Positions 35,679 through 44,629 of a stretch of DNA of 64,000 nucleotides are shown piece after piece. Location: positions 42,571-106,570 of the forward strand of contig JAIOYP010000008.1 in the NCBI GenBank assembly GCA_021741155.1. Direction: 5' to 3'. The position numbers were made by a program, and so were the translations under genes. The DNA comes from Flavobacteriales bacterium (GTDB lineage Bacteria; Bacteroidota; Bacteroidia; UBA10329). Every line of letters starts with the position of its first letter. The first letter of the stretch is position 1. The notes beneath the pieces were generated by a model. It saw only the letters and a program-made list of their open reading frames with translations, was not told the origin of the DNA and did no database searches.

Positions 35679-37079
35679 TCAACTTTTATCCGTTACCGCA
35701 ACAATCTTAGTTTCTAGCCAGCTCAAATCTGCCACATTTGGGTTTTTGGAAATCTGCTCTTTTATTGAATTGATTTTAACAGAATCGGCAGAAGCACGCG
35801 AAAGAGAAAGCGTATGCTTGATTAGGTTGAGATATAATTTCCGCTGTTGATCGGAGATTTTTCTGTTGCGATTGAGCATGGAACGGAACGCGGTTGCGTG
35901 ATAGAAAAGCGCATCCGAATCGTCCAGTTCGTAGTACGATTTCAATAAAATGGAACGTGCATCTAAGCGATAGAACACATCATCCAAATCCACTTTTTGG
36001 AGCTGACTAATGGCTGCGCGGTAGTTCTTTTCGGAAAAGTGAAGGTTTGCCAAATTATAGGCCAGTGCATTTGTGCGCTGCGAACTTGGCAAAAGCTGTT
36101 TGTGGCCATGAATGAACTCACGCGCATAATCCACATTTCCTGTTCGGAGAGCGATGGTTACCACGTTCTTAAAATCCCACTGCGAAATGTTGCCGTTTGT
36201 AAGCAGGCCGCCATGTTCCAACGCACTTTGATAAACGGCCAGAAGCTCATCCTGAAAAACGAGCCGACCTGCGTTAATTCTGCGAATGCAATAGTTAAGC
36301 AGGTATTGATAAAGATCGGAAAGCTCCGATTCGGACAAACGGCCAATCAGTTTTGGAACTTCATTTTTCAGCGATTCAAATACCGCTTCATTCTCGGGTT
36401 CAGTAAGGCTTTGAATGATAGACCGATAAAGTTTGATGTATGGACTATTGTTAAATAGACCCTTATCTATTTGTTCGAGGATGGTTTTAAGAAACGGGTC
36501 ATTCCATTCCTTCTTTAGAATAAAGTTGAGGTTGATTTTCTCCGCACTTATCTGAAGCTTTTTGGCCACGAAATAGAGATCGAGGAAGAGCGAACTTTCT
36601 TCAAAAATATCAGACGAACGTTTTCCTAAGCCCAGTTCTTCCTTTGCTTTAAGCGAGTGTAGTTCGTAGCGATAATGCAAGGCATCGGAGTCAATATGTC
36701 CCAGTTTTTCTGCACGATTCAATTCCTGATTGTACGTTTTCTCAAAAGCGTTCGAACACTTGCGCTCCGACAATTCCTGCAAAAGCAACGATTGTTGTTT
36801 CTGTGGTTGTTTGGTCAGTTGCTTAAAGCTGAAATACTCAAAAACAACCTTGTTTATGTCTGTAAGCAGATAGCGGATAACCTTGTCGTTGAAAGCTGAT
36901 TTGGGATAAAGCGCTCGATGAATTTCCTCTCGTGAAAGGGGTTTTGAGCCGCCTTTCTTTAGAACCTTTAACGCAGTGAAAATGTCTTCTCGCATGCGCG
37001 GAAAGCGAAATTGAATAAACCGCTTTAGTTCATCCCACTCACTGGTTTTTAGGGTTTCTATAAGTTCTGAGGTCAGCAT
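35679..37079 (-). CDS. Large helical Bacteroidota protein of unknown function
   Basis: A 466-residue protein from the ATG at 37079, preceded by an in-frame TTG. No signal peptide or membrane segment. It is almost entirely helical and rich in Leu, Lys and Tyr. The N-terminal 100 residues (LIETLKTSEWDELKRFIQFRFP, then SREEIHRALYP) resemble a winged-helix or adaptor module, and the rest (NALAYNLANLHFSEKNYRAAISQL) looks like degenerate TPR or SEL1-like repeats. I know similar proteins only as hypothetical. It is convergent with the response regulator gene and divergent from the PKD protein. Confidence 0.7.
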   Translation of the reverse strand: MLTSELIETLKTSEWDELKRFIQFRFPRMREDIFTALKVLKKGGSKPLSREEIHRALYPKSAFNDKVIRYLLTDINKVVFEYFSFKQLTKQPQKQQSLLLQELSERKCSNAFEKTYNQELNRAEKLGHIDSDALHYRYELHSLKAKEELGLGKRSSDIFEESSLFLDLYFVAKKLQISAEKINLNFILKKEWNDPFLKTILEQIDKGLFNNSPYIKLYRSIIQSLTEPENEAVFESLKNEVPKLIGRLSESELSDLYQYLLNYCIRRINAGRLVFQDELLAVYQSALEHGGLLTNGNISQWDFKNVVTIALRTGNVDYAREFIHGHKQLLPSSQRTNALAYNLANLHFSEKNYRAAISQLQKVDLDDVFYRLDARSILLKSYYELDDSDALFYHATAFRSMLNRNRKISDQQRKLYLNLIKHTLSLSRASADSVKINSIKEQISKNPNVADLSWLETKIVAVTDKS

Positions 37080-37265
37080 CAAGTTTATTTAGTCCGACAA
37101 ATATCGATTAAATTCAGCCTAAGAATTAGTTTATGGTGACTGAATGTGTCTGATGAATGCGATAAATGGATTACGGCAAAGCCCGACAAAATGGAATTAA
37201 TGTAATTTGCTACTTGACATGGTGACGATACATTTGGAACGTGAAACCGTCTAAAGACCAAAGCA

Positions 37266-40200
37266 ATGAAAATGAATAAGCGAGTATTGAAGGGAATCAG
37301 TGGAATGATCCTGATGCTCGCCATCGGGTTAGGAACGTTGAACCAAGCTGCTGCTCAATGCACCGTAGAAGTGTTTGCAACGCAGAATCCGGGCAACTGC
37401 TTTTCGCAGGTAGGAATCGCATCAACAGCTTCAGAACCCGTGCAAAGCTGGACCTATTATATAGATGGAGAAATCGTTGGAACAACCAGCTCTGTATTTC
37501 TCAATCTCGAACCGGGAACCTACGTGGCGTCTGTTGTGGTTATAACGACTCAAAACTGTACGGCAGTTGATGATTTTTCCTTCACCGTTGCTGGAACGCA
37601 GGTAAGCGTAAATGCTGGAGCCGATTATGTGGCGTGTCAAGAAACTCCGTTGCTAAGCGTCAGTGTTAATTCTCCGAACCCGTATTCGCTTCAATGGACA
37701 CCTGCTTATTTGTTGAGCGATGCCACCAGTGCGAACCCACAAATCACTCAAAACGTAACCAATCAATGGTTTATCGTGGATGTGATTGACGATGTAACGG
37801 GCTGTATTCATTCGGATACGATTACCGTAACGCAGCAAAATCCGCTTATGGATTCTCTTGATTTGTGTTCTGGAAGTGCCGTTATAAATCTTGGACCAGG
37901 AGGGAACTATTATGATTGGCTAAGTTGGACCGATACCAACGGAGTCAATACTCAGCTCAATTATCCAACAAATCAACAGTCCATTACGGTTAACGACCCA
38001 GGGCAGTATTTTGCGGTTGCCAATTTCCCTCAATGCGGAGCACTTACAAGTCTTGTAACTGTAGAGGCTTGTCCTTCTCAGTGCTATAGTTTCTTTACCT
38101 ACATTAACTCTCCGCAGCAATGTTCTGAAGCGTTTCAGTTTGTTCCTGGATCATCTGCACAGGGGGTAACTTACTACTGGGATTTTGGGGATGGGTCGAC
38201 CAGTTCTGATATCAGCCCAACGCACGTGTATACCGCTGGCATCTACACCGTTTCGTTGGTTGTTGTTGATGAGAATCAATGCACAAGTGTTTCTGAGCAA
38301 ACCATCACCGTTGGAGGTCTTTCGGCACAGATTAACGAAGATGTGATTGCATGTCAGGGTCAATTGATGCTTTTTAGCAATGCTTCGGGAGGAAGCGGTA
38401 ACTATAGTTATTCGTGGACGCCAACACCCGGCATCACTAGTCCAACATCACAAAACACCATGCTGGTGGTTCAGACTGAAGGATGGATTTATGTCACCGT
38501 TTTCGACACACAAACTCAGTGCTCATCAAGCGACTCGGTCTACGTTTACGACAATCAACAAATTAATCTCACCATGGAGCTGTGTAACGGCACCGTTCCT
38601 CTTGTTGTGGACCCAGGCTCTTTAGTATATAATTGGACTTATACCGACTTGCAAGGAAATACATCCAATATCACCAATTCAGGCAATTCTTACATAGCAA
38701 GTCAGCTTGGAACCTATGCCGTAATGACCTACTATTCTGGTTGCCAACAGGTGTTCCACACGTTTGAGGTGCTTCCGTGCTCTTCCAATTGCACTTCTGC
38801 TATTACATCAACCCTCAATTATCAGAATTGCGGTGCGATGGTGAATTTCATTTCTAGCTACAGCTCGGCCATTGATAGTGCGGTATGGAATCTTGGAAAC
38901 GGGAACACATTTGTTCAATATGGTTCGCAACCTGCACCACAGGAGTTCTATGCTGGAGGAAACTATGTGGTATCGCTCACGGCTTATCACACGAGTGGTT
39001 GTGTAAGCACAACGGGCTACGGAATTACACTTTTAACAGACATTGTAGCAGAAATTAACGCGCCAGACACGATTGCTTGCGCTGGGCAAGTCTTTTTGAG
39101 CGCATCTGCCACGGGTGGAGGCGGCCAATACGCTTACTTCTGGCCGCTATCAGGAGGAACCACTCCTAGTGTTGTTTTGGTTGTGTCTCAGAATCAGTGG
39201 GTGGAGGTTGCGGTAACCGATACATATACCGGCTGTACTGCATACGATTCGGTTTACGTTTACGCCAATCAGGCAATAAATGAAACGGTTGAGATGTGCC
39301 AGTCTAGCGTTCCGCTGATGGTAGATCCAGGAAGCATGGTTTACAATTGGAGTTATACCGATCAATCGGGAAACACCACGCAATTGCCAATTCAAACCAA
39401 CGAATTGGAGGCGTTTAACTTGGGAACATACACCTGCATGACCTACTACTCAGGCTGTCAGCAGGTATTCCACACATTTGAAGTTGTCCTTTGCCCAACG
39501 GCTTGCTCAAGCGAATTTGAGGGGTATTCAAATCCTCAGCAATGCGGTTCGTTGTACGACATTGTAGGACAGAATTTCAGTTCGCCAACCGACAGTGTGG
39601 TTTGGGATTTTGGCGATGGAACTACGCAAACCGACAATGGAGGTGGCGACTTACATTTCTATTCGGCAGGCGTTTATACCGTAACCATGACTGCTTACCA
39701 CACAAGTGGTTGCATCAGCACTTCCTCACAAACTTGGACGGTTAGTTCTGGAGTAACCATTGAGTTGATTGAAGATACCATTGCATGCGCTGGTTCCCTC
39801 TTACTAGATTTTAATTTGGTAGGTGGTAGTGGAAATTACACCTACAACTGGACTCCTGCATCTATGATGAATAATTCAACCATTGCCAATCCAATAATGA
39901 TTGTGACCAGCGATACATGGGTCGAACTCATCATCACAGATACCCAGCAAGGTTGTACGGCATCCGACTCCATGTATGTTTATGCTAATACTGCTATCAT
40001 TCAAACACTAGAACTCTGCAACAATACCGTGCCGTTGATTGCTCCGCAAGGTTCAGATGTGTATCAATGGAGCTTCACTAATTCCGTGGGTTCAACCACT
40101 TTGCTCACGTTTTCTGGCAACCAAATCATTGGAACGGCTCTTGGGACATACGTATGCTTCAGCTATTACCAAGGCTGTAATGCTGTGACGCATACATTCA

Positions 40201-41225
40201 CGGTTGTTGCTTGCGGAACTGGAAATGATGACGTGTGGCCGGGAGATGCCAACAGCGATGGCGTTGTCACCAATTCTGATGCGCTTTACTTGGGATTGGC
40301 GTTCAATCAAAACGGCCCGAACCGCCCAGCGGCCACCTTGAATTGGTTGGGTCAGCCATGCTCAGATTGGACTTTCAACTTTGCGGTGAATAACGTGAAC
40401 CTCAAACATGCCGATTGTGATGGAAACGGCATCATCAACTTTGACGATACATTGGCGATTGACTTCAATTACCTCAACACGCACAACAAGTTTGAAGGGA
40501 TTTCTGCAGGAGGAAATCCACCAATTTGGATACAAGCATCGCCAGATACCGTTGGTTTGGAGCAAGCGATTGACATCATCGTTCATTTAGGAACGGCTGC
40601 GCAACCTGTTGACAGTCTTCACGGAGTTGCATTTAGCCTCACGTTTGATGAAACGTTGCTTACTCAGAACGGTCTGAGTGTTGATTTCGATAACTGCGCT
40701 CTCGGAACGGCAGGAACCGATGTCATCGCTTTCCAAAAGAACCTGTTCAATGATGGAATGATTGACTTTGCGGTAACGCGAAATACGCTGCAAGATTTCC
40801 AAGGCTATGGGCCCATTGCACACCTGCGAATTGTGACTACCGATAACCTTTCGGGCATTCATTATGTGGCACTTGGTATTGGTGGAGTAGTGGCACTCAC
40901 AGCATCCGAAACTACGGTTGAACTGACTGCTATTGGCGACACGGTTGTCATCGACCCAAGTAAAGTGGGTATTGATGAAGCTGCGCTAGCGAATGTCTCA
41001 ATCTATCCTAATCCAGCTACGGATGTGCTGAACATTGCAGGTTTGGAAGGCGCGGGAACAATCTCGATTTACAATGCGGTTGGTCAGGAAATGATGGCTG
41101 TTCCATTCAATAATTCTGACAGAATGAAACTAAACCTCTCCGATTGGGTATCAGGCGTGTACTTGGTACAAATAAGAACCGAGAAAGGAGTTGTAATGCA
41201 TAAATTAAGGTTGATTCAGTCGTAA
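37266..41225 (+). CDS. Giant T9SS-secreted PKD protein with dockerin-like and cohesin-like regions
   Basis: A 1,319-residue protein. A signal peptide (to about NQAAAQ) is followed by repeated modules with PKD signatures: YYWDFGDGSTSS near 304, a weaker WNLGNGNTF near 540 and WDFGDGTTQTD near 780. Each is followed by a Cys-containing segment (ELCNGTVPLVV...YYSGCQQVFHTFEV). Near 990-1070 two calcium-loop-like motifs, DANSDGVVTNSDALYLG and DCDGNGIINFDDTLA, resemble a dockerin. Residues about 1090-1230 resemble a cohesin-type beta-sandwich. The end (IYPNPATDVLNIAGLEG, GVYLVQIRTEKG) is a type A T9SS sorting domain. It is probably a surface adhesin or polymer-binding protein. Confidence 0.88.
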   Translation: MKMNKRVLKGISGMILMLAIGLGTLNQAAAQCTVEVFATQNPGNCFSQVGIASTASEPVQSWTYYIDGEIVGTTSSVFLNLEPGTYVASVVVITTQNCTAVDDFSFTVAGTQVSVNAGADYVACQETPLLSVSVNSPNPYSLQWTPAYLLSDATSANPQITQNVTNQWFIVDVIDDVTGCIHSDTITVTQQNPLMDSLDLCSGSAVINLGPGGNYYDWLSWTDTNGVNTQLNYPTNQQSITVNDPGQYFAVANFPQCGALTSLVTVEACPSQCYSFFTYINSPQQCSEAFQFVPGSSAQGVTYYWDFGDGSTSSDISPTHVYTAGIYTVSLVVVDENQCTSVSEQTITVGGLSAQINEDVIACQGQLMLFSNASGGSGNYSYSWTPTPGITSPTSQNTMLVVQTEGWIYVTVFDTQTQCSSSDSVYVYDNQQINLTMELCNGTVPLVVDPGSLVYNWTYTDLQGNTSNITNSGNSYIASQLGTYAVMTYYSGCQQVFHTFEVLPCSSNCTSAITSTLNYQNCGAMVNFISSYSSAIDSAVWNLGNGNTFVQYGSQPAPQEFYAGGNYVVSLTAYHTSGCVSTTGYGITLLTDIVAEINAPDTIACAGQVFLSASATGGGGQYAYFWPLSGGTTPSVVLVVSQNQWVEVAVTDTYTGCTAYDSVYVYANQAINETVEMCQSSVPLMVDPGSMVYNWSYTDQSGNTTQLPIQTNELEAFNLGTYTCMTYYSGCQQVFHTFEVVLCPTACSSEFEGYSNPQQCGSLYDIVGQNFSSPTDSVVWDFGDGTTQTDNGGGDLHFYSAGVYTVTMTAYHTSGCISTSSQTWTVSSGVTIELIEDTIACAGSLLLDFNLVGGSGNYTYNWTPASMMNNSTIANPIMIVTSDTWVELIITDTQQGCTASDSMYVYANTAIIQTLELCNNTVPLIAPQGSDVYQWSFTNSVGSTTLLTFSGNQIIGTALGTYVCFSYYQGCNAVTHTFTVVACGTGNDDVWPGDANSDGVVTNSDALYLGLAFNQNGPNRPAATLNWLGQPCSDWTFNFAVNNVNLKHADCDGNGIINFDDTLAIDFNYLNTHNKFEGISAGGNPPIWIQASPDTVGLEQAIDIIVHLGTAAQPVDSLHGVAFSLTFDETLLTQNGLSVDFDNCALGTAGTDVIAFQKNLFNDGMIDFAVTRNTLQDFQGYGPIAHLRIVTTDNLSGIHYVALGIGGVVALTASETTVELTAIGDTVVIDPSKVGIDEAALANVSIYPNPATDVLNIAGLEGAGTISIYNAVGQEMMAVPFNNSDRMKLNLSDWVSGVYLVQIRTEKGVVMHKLRLIQS

Positions 41226-41226
41226 A
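41181..41226 (+). repeat. 46-bp direct repeat, left copy (3' end of the PKD gene)
   Basis: The last 45 bases of the PKD protein gene plus one base. Its partner is at 43701-43746: 44 of 46 bases are identical (differences at 41182 and 41197). The two copies are exactly 2,520 bp apart and enclose the T9SS-tail remnant and the arylsulfotransferase-like gene. Confidence 0.85.
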
Positions 41227-41291
41227 ATTTGAACTTGGGAAGAGCGTGATGTTGTATTAAGCCGCGCTACCGTATTTCTACCACCACCAGA

Positions 41292-41481
41292 TTATCTGAC
41301 AATTCTAAACGTCTTTATCTCGTTTTGCGGGAGATAGAGCAATAGCGGAAAAACACCTTGTGGAAAAAACGAGACATCCAATTGATGTACGTTCTGTGCC
41401 GAAAGAATGGTTTTGCCGCACATATCGGTTAGTTTAACGCGGTTCGTAGTTGTTACCTTCTACATTAATCGCGACAATGTC
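41292..41481 (-). pseudogene. Remnant of a T9SS C-terminal sorting domain, frameshifted
   Basis: Minus-strand translation gives DIVAINVEGNNYEPR and then, after a change of frame near 41437, VKLTDMCGKTILSAQNV, FFPQGVFPLLLY and IKTFRIVR-stop. This order (N-V-E-G..., V-x-L-x-D-x-x-G-K, P-x-G-V/I-F..., K-x-x-R-stop) matches the type A sorting tail of the neighbouring secreted proteins. No upstream coding part is attached. I infer the 3' end of a former secreted-protein gene that has been deleted or recombined away. Confidence 0.6.
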
Positions 41482-41808
41482 TTATTCCAAGATGTTTGTT
41501 CTGTTTTCTGACAAGCCGATGCCATGTTTCTTAGTTTATTCATCAGGACTGCATTTTGTAATGAAGCCCCTCGGTACACGGCAGAACCCAAAGAAATTGG
41601 AGGAAGAGGTCAAAAAGAATTACAGGGGCTACTTGAAAACGAGTAGTCCGGAAGGATTTAGACTCTTGTTAGTGGTCATTTTGTCTTGAAAAAACAAAAC
41701 GATCAAATAAGTTACAGACCACGATGGGAATCATCCCTTAAATACATTTTCTGACAATACTGATTTGCCGTATCATATAGTTTGGCCCCGAAGTCAAATT
41801 CATTCTAT
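41482..41808. other. Intergenic stretch without a supported gene
   Basis: The track ORF 41450-41689 overlaps the T9SS remnant on the other strand and has no recognisable features. A 40-codon plus-strand ORF near 41531-41653 (MFLSLFIRTAFCNEA...) has plausible composition but no support. CATATAGTTTGG before the gene at 41809 is a poor -7 match. Confidence 0.5.
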
Positions 41809-43605
41809 ATGATCAAAAAACTAATCTCTCTATTTCTTACTGTTTGTTCCTTTTCATCCGCTTTTGCTCAAGCATCGGCCAATGATGACTGTTCAAAAGT
41901 TGCTGTGCTGCCGGTTGGAAGCAGTTATACCATGGTTGCTTATTCGGATTCGATGCCAATACAGGATCTCGGGATTGCAAGATCAACAGAAACGCTTCAT
42001 GACACGAAATCCTTAAATAGCTTATTCTCAATTGAAATTGAGATCTCAGATTCGTCAGAGGTCCCAGAAGGCATCCTCTCAATTGATGCTATTGATTATC
42101 TGTCGCCAGACACGGGTCATGTAATGATTCTCGGTCGTTTTGGAGAGCCTATCGTTCACATTTATGCCGAGGGAGATTTGGGCAATGTGGTACTGAACAG
42201 ATTTCGCCATGCTCAATGGTGGGAAAATCAGTCAATTTGGACTCTATCTAGTGCTGAGAATGACCCGACCCCAGTGATGTACGTTTTTTCGGAGGATCTG
42301 GAGAATTTTTACTCTTACGAACCCAAGGATACACTGGACGGACATGCTATTGAACTGACAGATGATGGCTTAATTGTGAATCTGATTATAGGTGTTGAGA
42401 ATGAAACATCTATGGGTCTTCCAACTATCTGGACAGAATGGAGCATAGATTATCAAAATAGTGAGTCTGAAACGATTCCCGTTAGGGATTACTATACGGC
42501 CCTAAGTACCGAGAACTACGTTGCTACTTCTGGTTTCGTAGGTAATCCTTCTCAATTTTATGACCCCCTGCATGGCAATAGTTTGGATTATGCAACGGCC
42601 AATGGACTAATCTATATTGGTGGCACAAATAGAACACCCGATGATCTATTGATCGTAAGAAAAGAGTTTGGCCTCTGGGTTCCTTATATTCATGGTGGGC
42701 CTCTGGGTCAATTTACCGGAGGGCTGGAAACAAAACCTTTCAAGGCTCACGATTTTAGATTCATTGAGGTAACAGATTCAACAGCTCTTGTTACTTTTTT
42801 CAGTAACGGAAATGGATGGTCTCCGGGAGGAGAACACGCTACAGGAAAGCTTGTGAAGCTGAACTTTACAGATATGACAGCCGAACTGATACATCAGTTC
42901 TCATTGCCCGGAGGTGTAAATTCCAATGCCATGGGTTCCTATGATGTACATACAAGGACCTTTAGCCCAGGATTGTGGAAGGAAGATGGCGAAACTTGGT
43001 CAAGGGCACTTGCCCTTACTTATGATTCCAGCGGGAATGAGGTACGTAGAATTTCAAGACCTCAAGGGTATGGTCATTCTTGTTATCAGGCAAACATATA
43101 TGGTCCAGAATCTGGAGCTCTAGAATCTTTACTTAGACCAACACTGGACGTTTCTTGCTCAACTGACGGGTCTCACATTCAGTTTCTTGCCGAAAAAAGT
43201 GGTCAATACAACAGCTTTACATTCTTCGTGAATGAAGAACAATGGCAAGGATCTGTTTCTGGCGGTAACATGATTGAGCTTCCAAGCTCTTTTATTGGGG
43301 AGGTAACGGTTATGAGCCATTTGGAGGTTCCTGCTTATGGTGCTTACGTGGATAAATATTCAGAATCTTTTCATGTAGATGAGAACCTATGCCCTGTTTT
43401 ACTTGGTGTTGATGAGGAACAAGAAAAGCCATTCAATTACTACGATGGCCTACTGATCTTCTCTGAAACAGCCAGTGGTGTAATACTCGATGAAAGTGGC
43501 AGAGTTGTTCTTCAATTTTCAGACAAAGAAATTACCATAGATAAGCTTCCTCGTGGAGTTTATACGGTTTATTCAGATGCCGGAAGCGGGATACTTGTTA
43601 GATAA
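41809..43605 (+). CDS. Secreted arylsulfotransferase-like (ASST fold) protein with a T9SS-like tail
   Basis: A 598-residue protein from the ATG at 41809 (MIKKLISLFL), with a signal peptide ending near SAFAQ. The middle has features of the six-bladed arylsulfate sulfotransferase propeller: YDPLHGNSLDYA, FKAHDFRFIEV, a strand with FFSNGNGWSPGGEHATGKL and YGHSCYQANIYGP. The usual active-site histidines are plausible (the His in DPLHGNS and in KAHDFR) but unproven. The C-terminus (GVILDESGRVVLQF, LPRGVYTVYSDAG, ILVR) resembles a short sorting domain. It lies within the segment bounded by the 46-bp repeats. Confidence 0.65.
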   Translation: MIKKLISLFLTVCSFSSAFAQASANDDCSKVAVLPVGSSYTMVAYSDSMPIQDLGIARSTETLHDTKSLNSLFSIEIEISDSSEVPEGILSIDAIDYLSPDTGHVMILGRFGEPIVHIYAEGDLGNVVLNRFRHAQWWENQSIWTLSSAENDPTPVMYVFSEDLENFYSYEPKDTLDGHAIELTDDGLIVNLIIGVENETSMGLPTIWTEWSIDYQNSESETIPVRDYYTALSTENYVATSGFVGNPSQFYDPLHGNSLDYATANGLIYIGGTNRTPDDLLIVRKEFGLWVPYIHGGPLGQFTGGLETKPFKAHDFRFIEVTDSTALVTFFSNGNGWSPGGEHATGKLVKLNFTDMTAELIHQFSLPGGVNSNAMGSYDVHTRTFSPGLWKEDGETWSRALALTYDSSGNEVRRISRPQGYGHSCYQANIYGPESGALESLLRPTLDVSCSTDGSHIQFLAEKSGQYNSFTFFVNEEQWQGSVSGGNMIELPSSFIGEVTVMSHLEVPAYGAYVDKYSESFHVDENLCPVLLGVDEEQEKPFNYYDGLLIFSETASGVILDESGRVVLQFSDKEITIDKLPRGVYTVYSDAGSGILVR

Positions 43606-43700
43606 GTGTGAACAATAGTTTAAGGAATTATCCAGGCCATTGATTTTTGGGGAATAAAACTCATTCCATATCAAACCTAATAGGAAGCGTAAATTGAACA

Positions 43701-43746
43701 GTGAAAGGAGTTGTAAGGCATAAATTAAGGTTGATTCAGTCGTAAA
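43701..43746 (+). repeat. 46-bp direct repeat, right copy
   Basis: Repeats the last 46 bases of the PKD gene region including the TCGTAAA stop context (partner 41181-41226). Here it is not attached to an open frame. The similarity fades after it, with TTTGG shared a few bases on. Confidence 0.85.
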
Positions 43747-43818
43747 GTTCAGCTTTGGTATAGAAAGAAAATGGTCGCTAATTAGCCACCCTTTTTCGTT
43801 CGGTTTATATCAGAATCC

Positions 43819-44406
43819 TTAGCCGTTATCAACCGTCAGCTCGTAACTGCTCTTCATCATTGGGTTATCGTTCCTTGCCATGAGAAAGGGTTTCAGCGGA
43901 TTAATATCGGTATCCTCGGTGTTGGTCTCCTGTCCCGGATTCACCATGATTCCGGTGTTGCTGCCCCCATTCTCATTGTCGGACATAAATAGCATTAACC
44001 CAACCGTGCCCTTACTACGTCCAGTTTCTATGTGACGCCATACCACGTCCAGTGATCTTGTTTGCTGTGGTATGTCACGCCATACCACGTCCAGTGATCT
44101 TGTTTGCTGTGGTACGTCACGCCATACCACGTCCAGTGATCTTGTTTGCTGTGGTACGTCACGCCATACCACGTCCAGTGATCTTGTTTGCTGTGGTACG
44201 TCACGCCATACCACGTCCAGTGATCTTGTTTGCTGTGGTATGTCACGCCATACCACGTCCAGTGATCTTGTTTGCTGTGGTATGTCACGCCATACCACAT
44301 CCAGTGATCTTGTTTGCCGTAGTATGTCACGCCATACCAGATCCAGTAATCTTCTTTGCTGTAGTATGTCACGCCATACCACGACAAATGATCTTCTTGG
44401 GAGCAA
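43819..44406 (-). CDS. Questionable ORF across the minisatellite (195 residues)
   Basis: The N-terminal two thirds are 14-residue repeats (RSLDVVWRDIPQQT) encoded by the 42-bp array. The non-repeated tail (GSNTGIMVNPGQETNTEDTD, then MARNDNPMMKSSYELTVDNG) looks more like natural protein. Because the unit length is a multiple of three and has no stop in several frames, long ORFs appear on both strands by necessity, so coding status is doubtful. The tail may be the remnant of an older gene into which the array expanded. Confidence 0.25.
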   Translation of the reverse strand: MLPRRSFVVVWRDILQQRRLLDLVWRDILRQTRSLDVVWRDIPQQTRSLDVVWRDIPQQTRSLDVVWRDVPQQTRSLDVVWRDVPQQTRSLDVVWRDVPQQTRSLDVVWRDIPQQTRSLDVVWRHIETGRSKGTVGLMLFMSDNENGGSNTGIMVNPGQETNTEDTDINPLKPFLMARNDNPMMKSSYELTVDNG

Positions 44407-44417
44407 TGTGGCGTGAC
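44033..44417. repeat. Minisatellite: nine 42-bp tandem units, each with a hairpin
   Basis: Units begin at 44036, 44078, 44120, 44162, 44204, 44246, 44288, 44330 and 44372. The central units are nearly identical and those at the high-coordinate edge are diverged. At each junction GTGGTATG-TCACGC-CATACCAC can form an 8-bp stem (one mismatch when the unit has GTACG). There are no spacers between units. The gap from 43747 to 44032 shows nothing else convincing apart from the tail of the ORF above. Confidence 0.9.
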
Positions 44418-44460
44418 AGATGACAGCAAATAAACTTTTTAGGCACAGTTCGTCAAAAAA

Positions 44461-44512
44461 CCCGTTAGCACGCCTTTAGCTTTTGCGTAACGCGTGCCCG
44501 TGATGCGACAAC
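44461..44512 (+). repeat. LAFA repeat, copy 1
   Basis: The core TTTAGCTTTTGCGTAACGCG continues TGCC-n-GTGATGCGACAAC. Translated in the frame used by copy 3 it reads PVSTPLAFA-stop, although no gene is attached here. GCACGC (44469-44474) and GCGTGC (44492-44497) can pair around the core. Related copies are at 45237 and 45560. Confidence 0.8.
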
Positions 44513-44629
44513 GGCCTTTTCGTTATTTTCGTTAGGCAATGCAACAATCACAAACCGTCAGCTTACAATAAGTGTATTCGATTTTTGTTTTAAGGTCAAG
44601 GGGTCACAAACAAATTAATCTGGGTAATC

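Noticed and set aside
41450-41689. 79-residue plus-strand ORF
   Set aside because: It overlaps the minus-strand T9SS tail remnant and has no recognisable motif.
44033-44417. Possible CRISPR array
   Set aside because: The 42-bp units are contiguous with no unique spacers, and no cas genes are present. It is a tandem minisatellite.
44028-44429. ORFs of 114-133 residues on both strands over the minisatellite
   Set aside because: A repeat unit of 42 bp without stops automatically gives long ORFs in several frames. There are no start signals or recognisable domains.
44461-44540. Integron attC sites at the LAFA repeats (GCCTAAC in copy 2, GTTAGGC after copy 1)
   Set aside because: A matching R'' and R' pair is not present in every copy, the conserved part extends upstream of the would-be core site, and no integron integrase is seen. 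An attC/IntegronFinder-type search would settle it.
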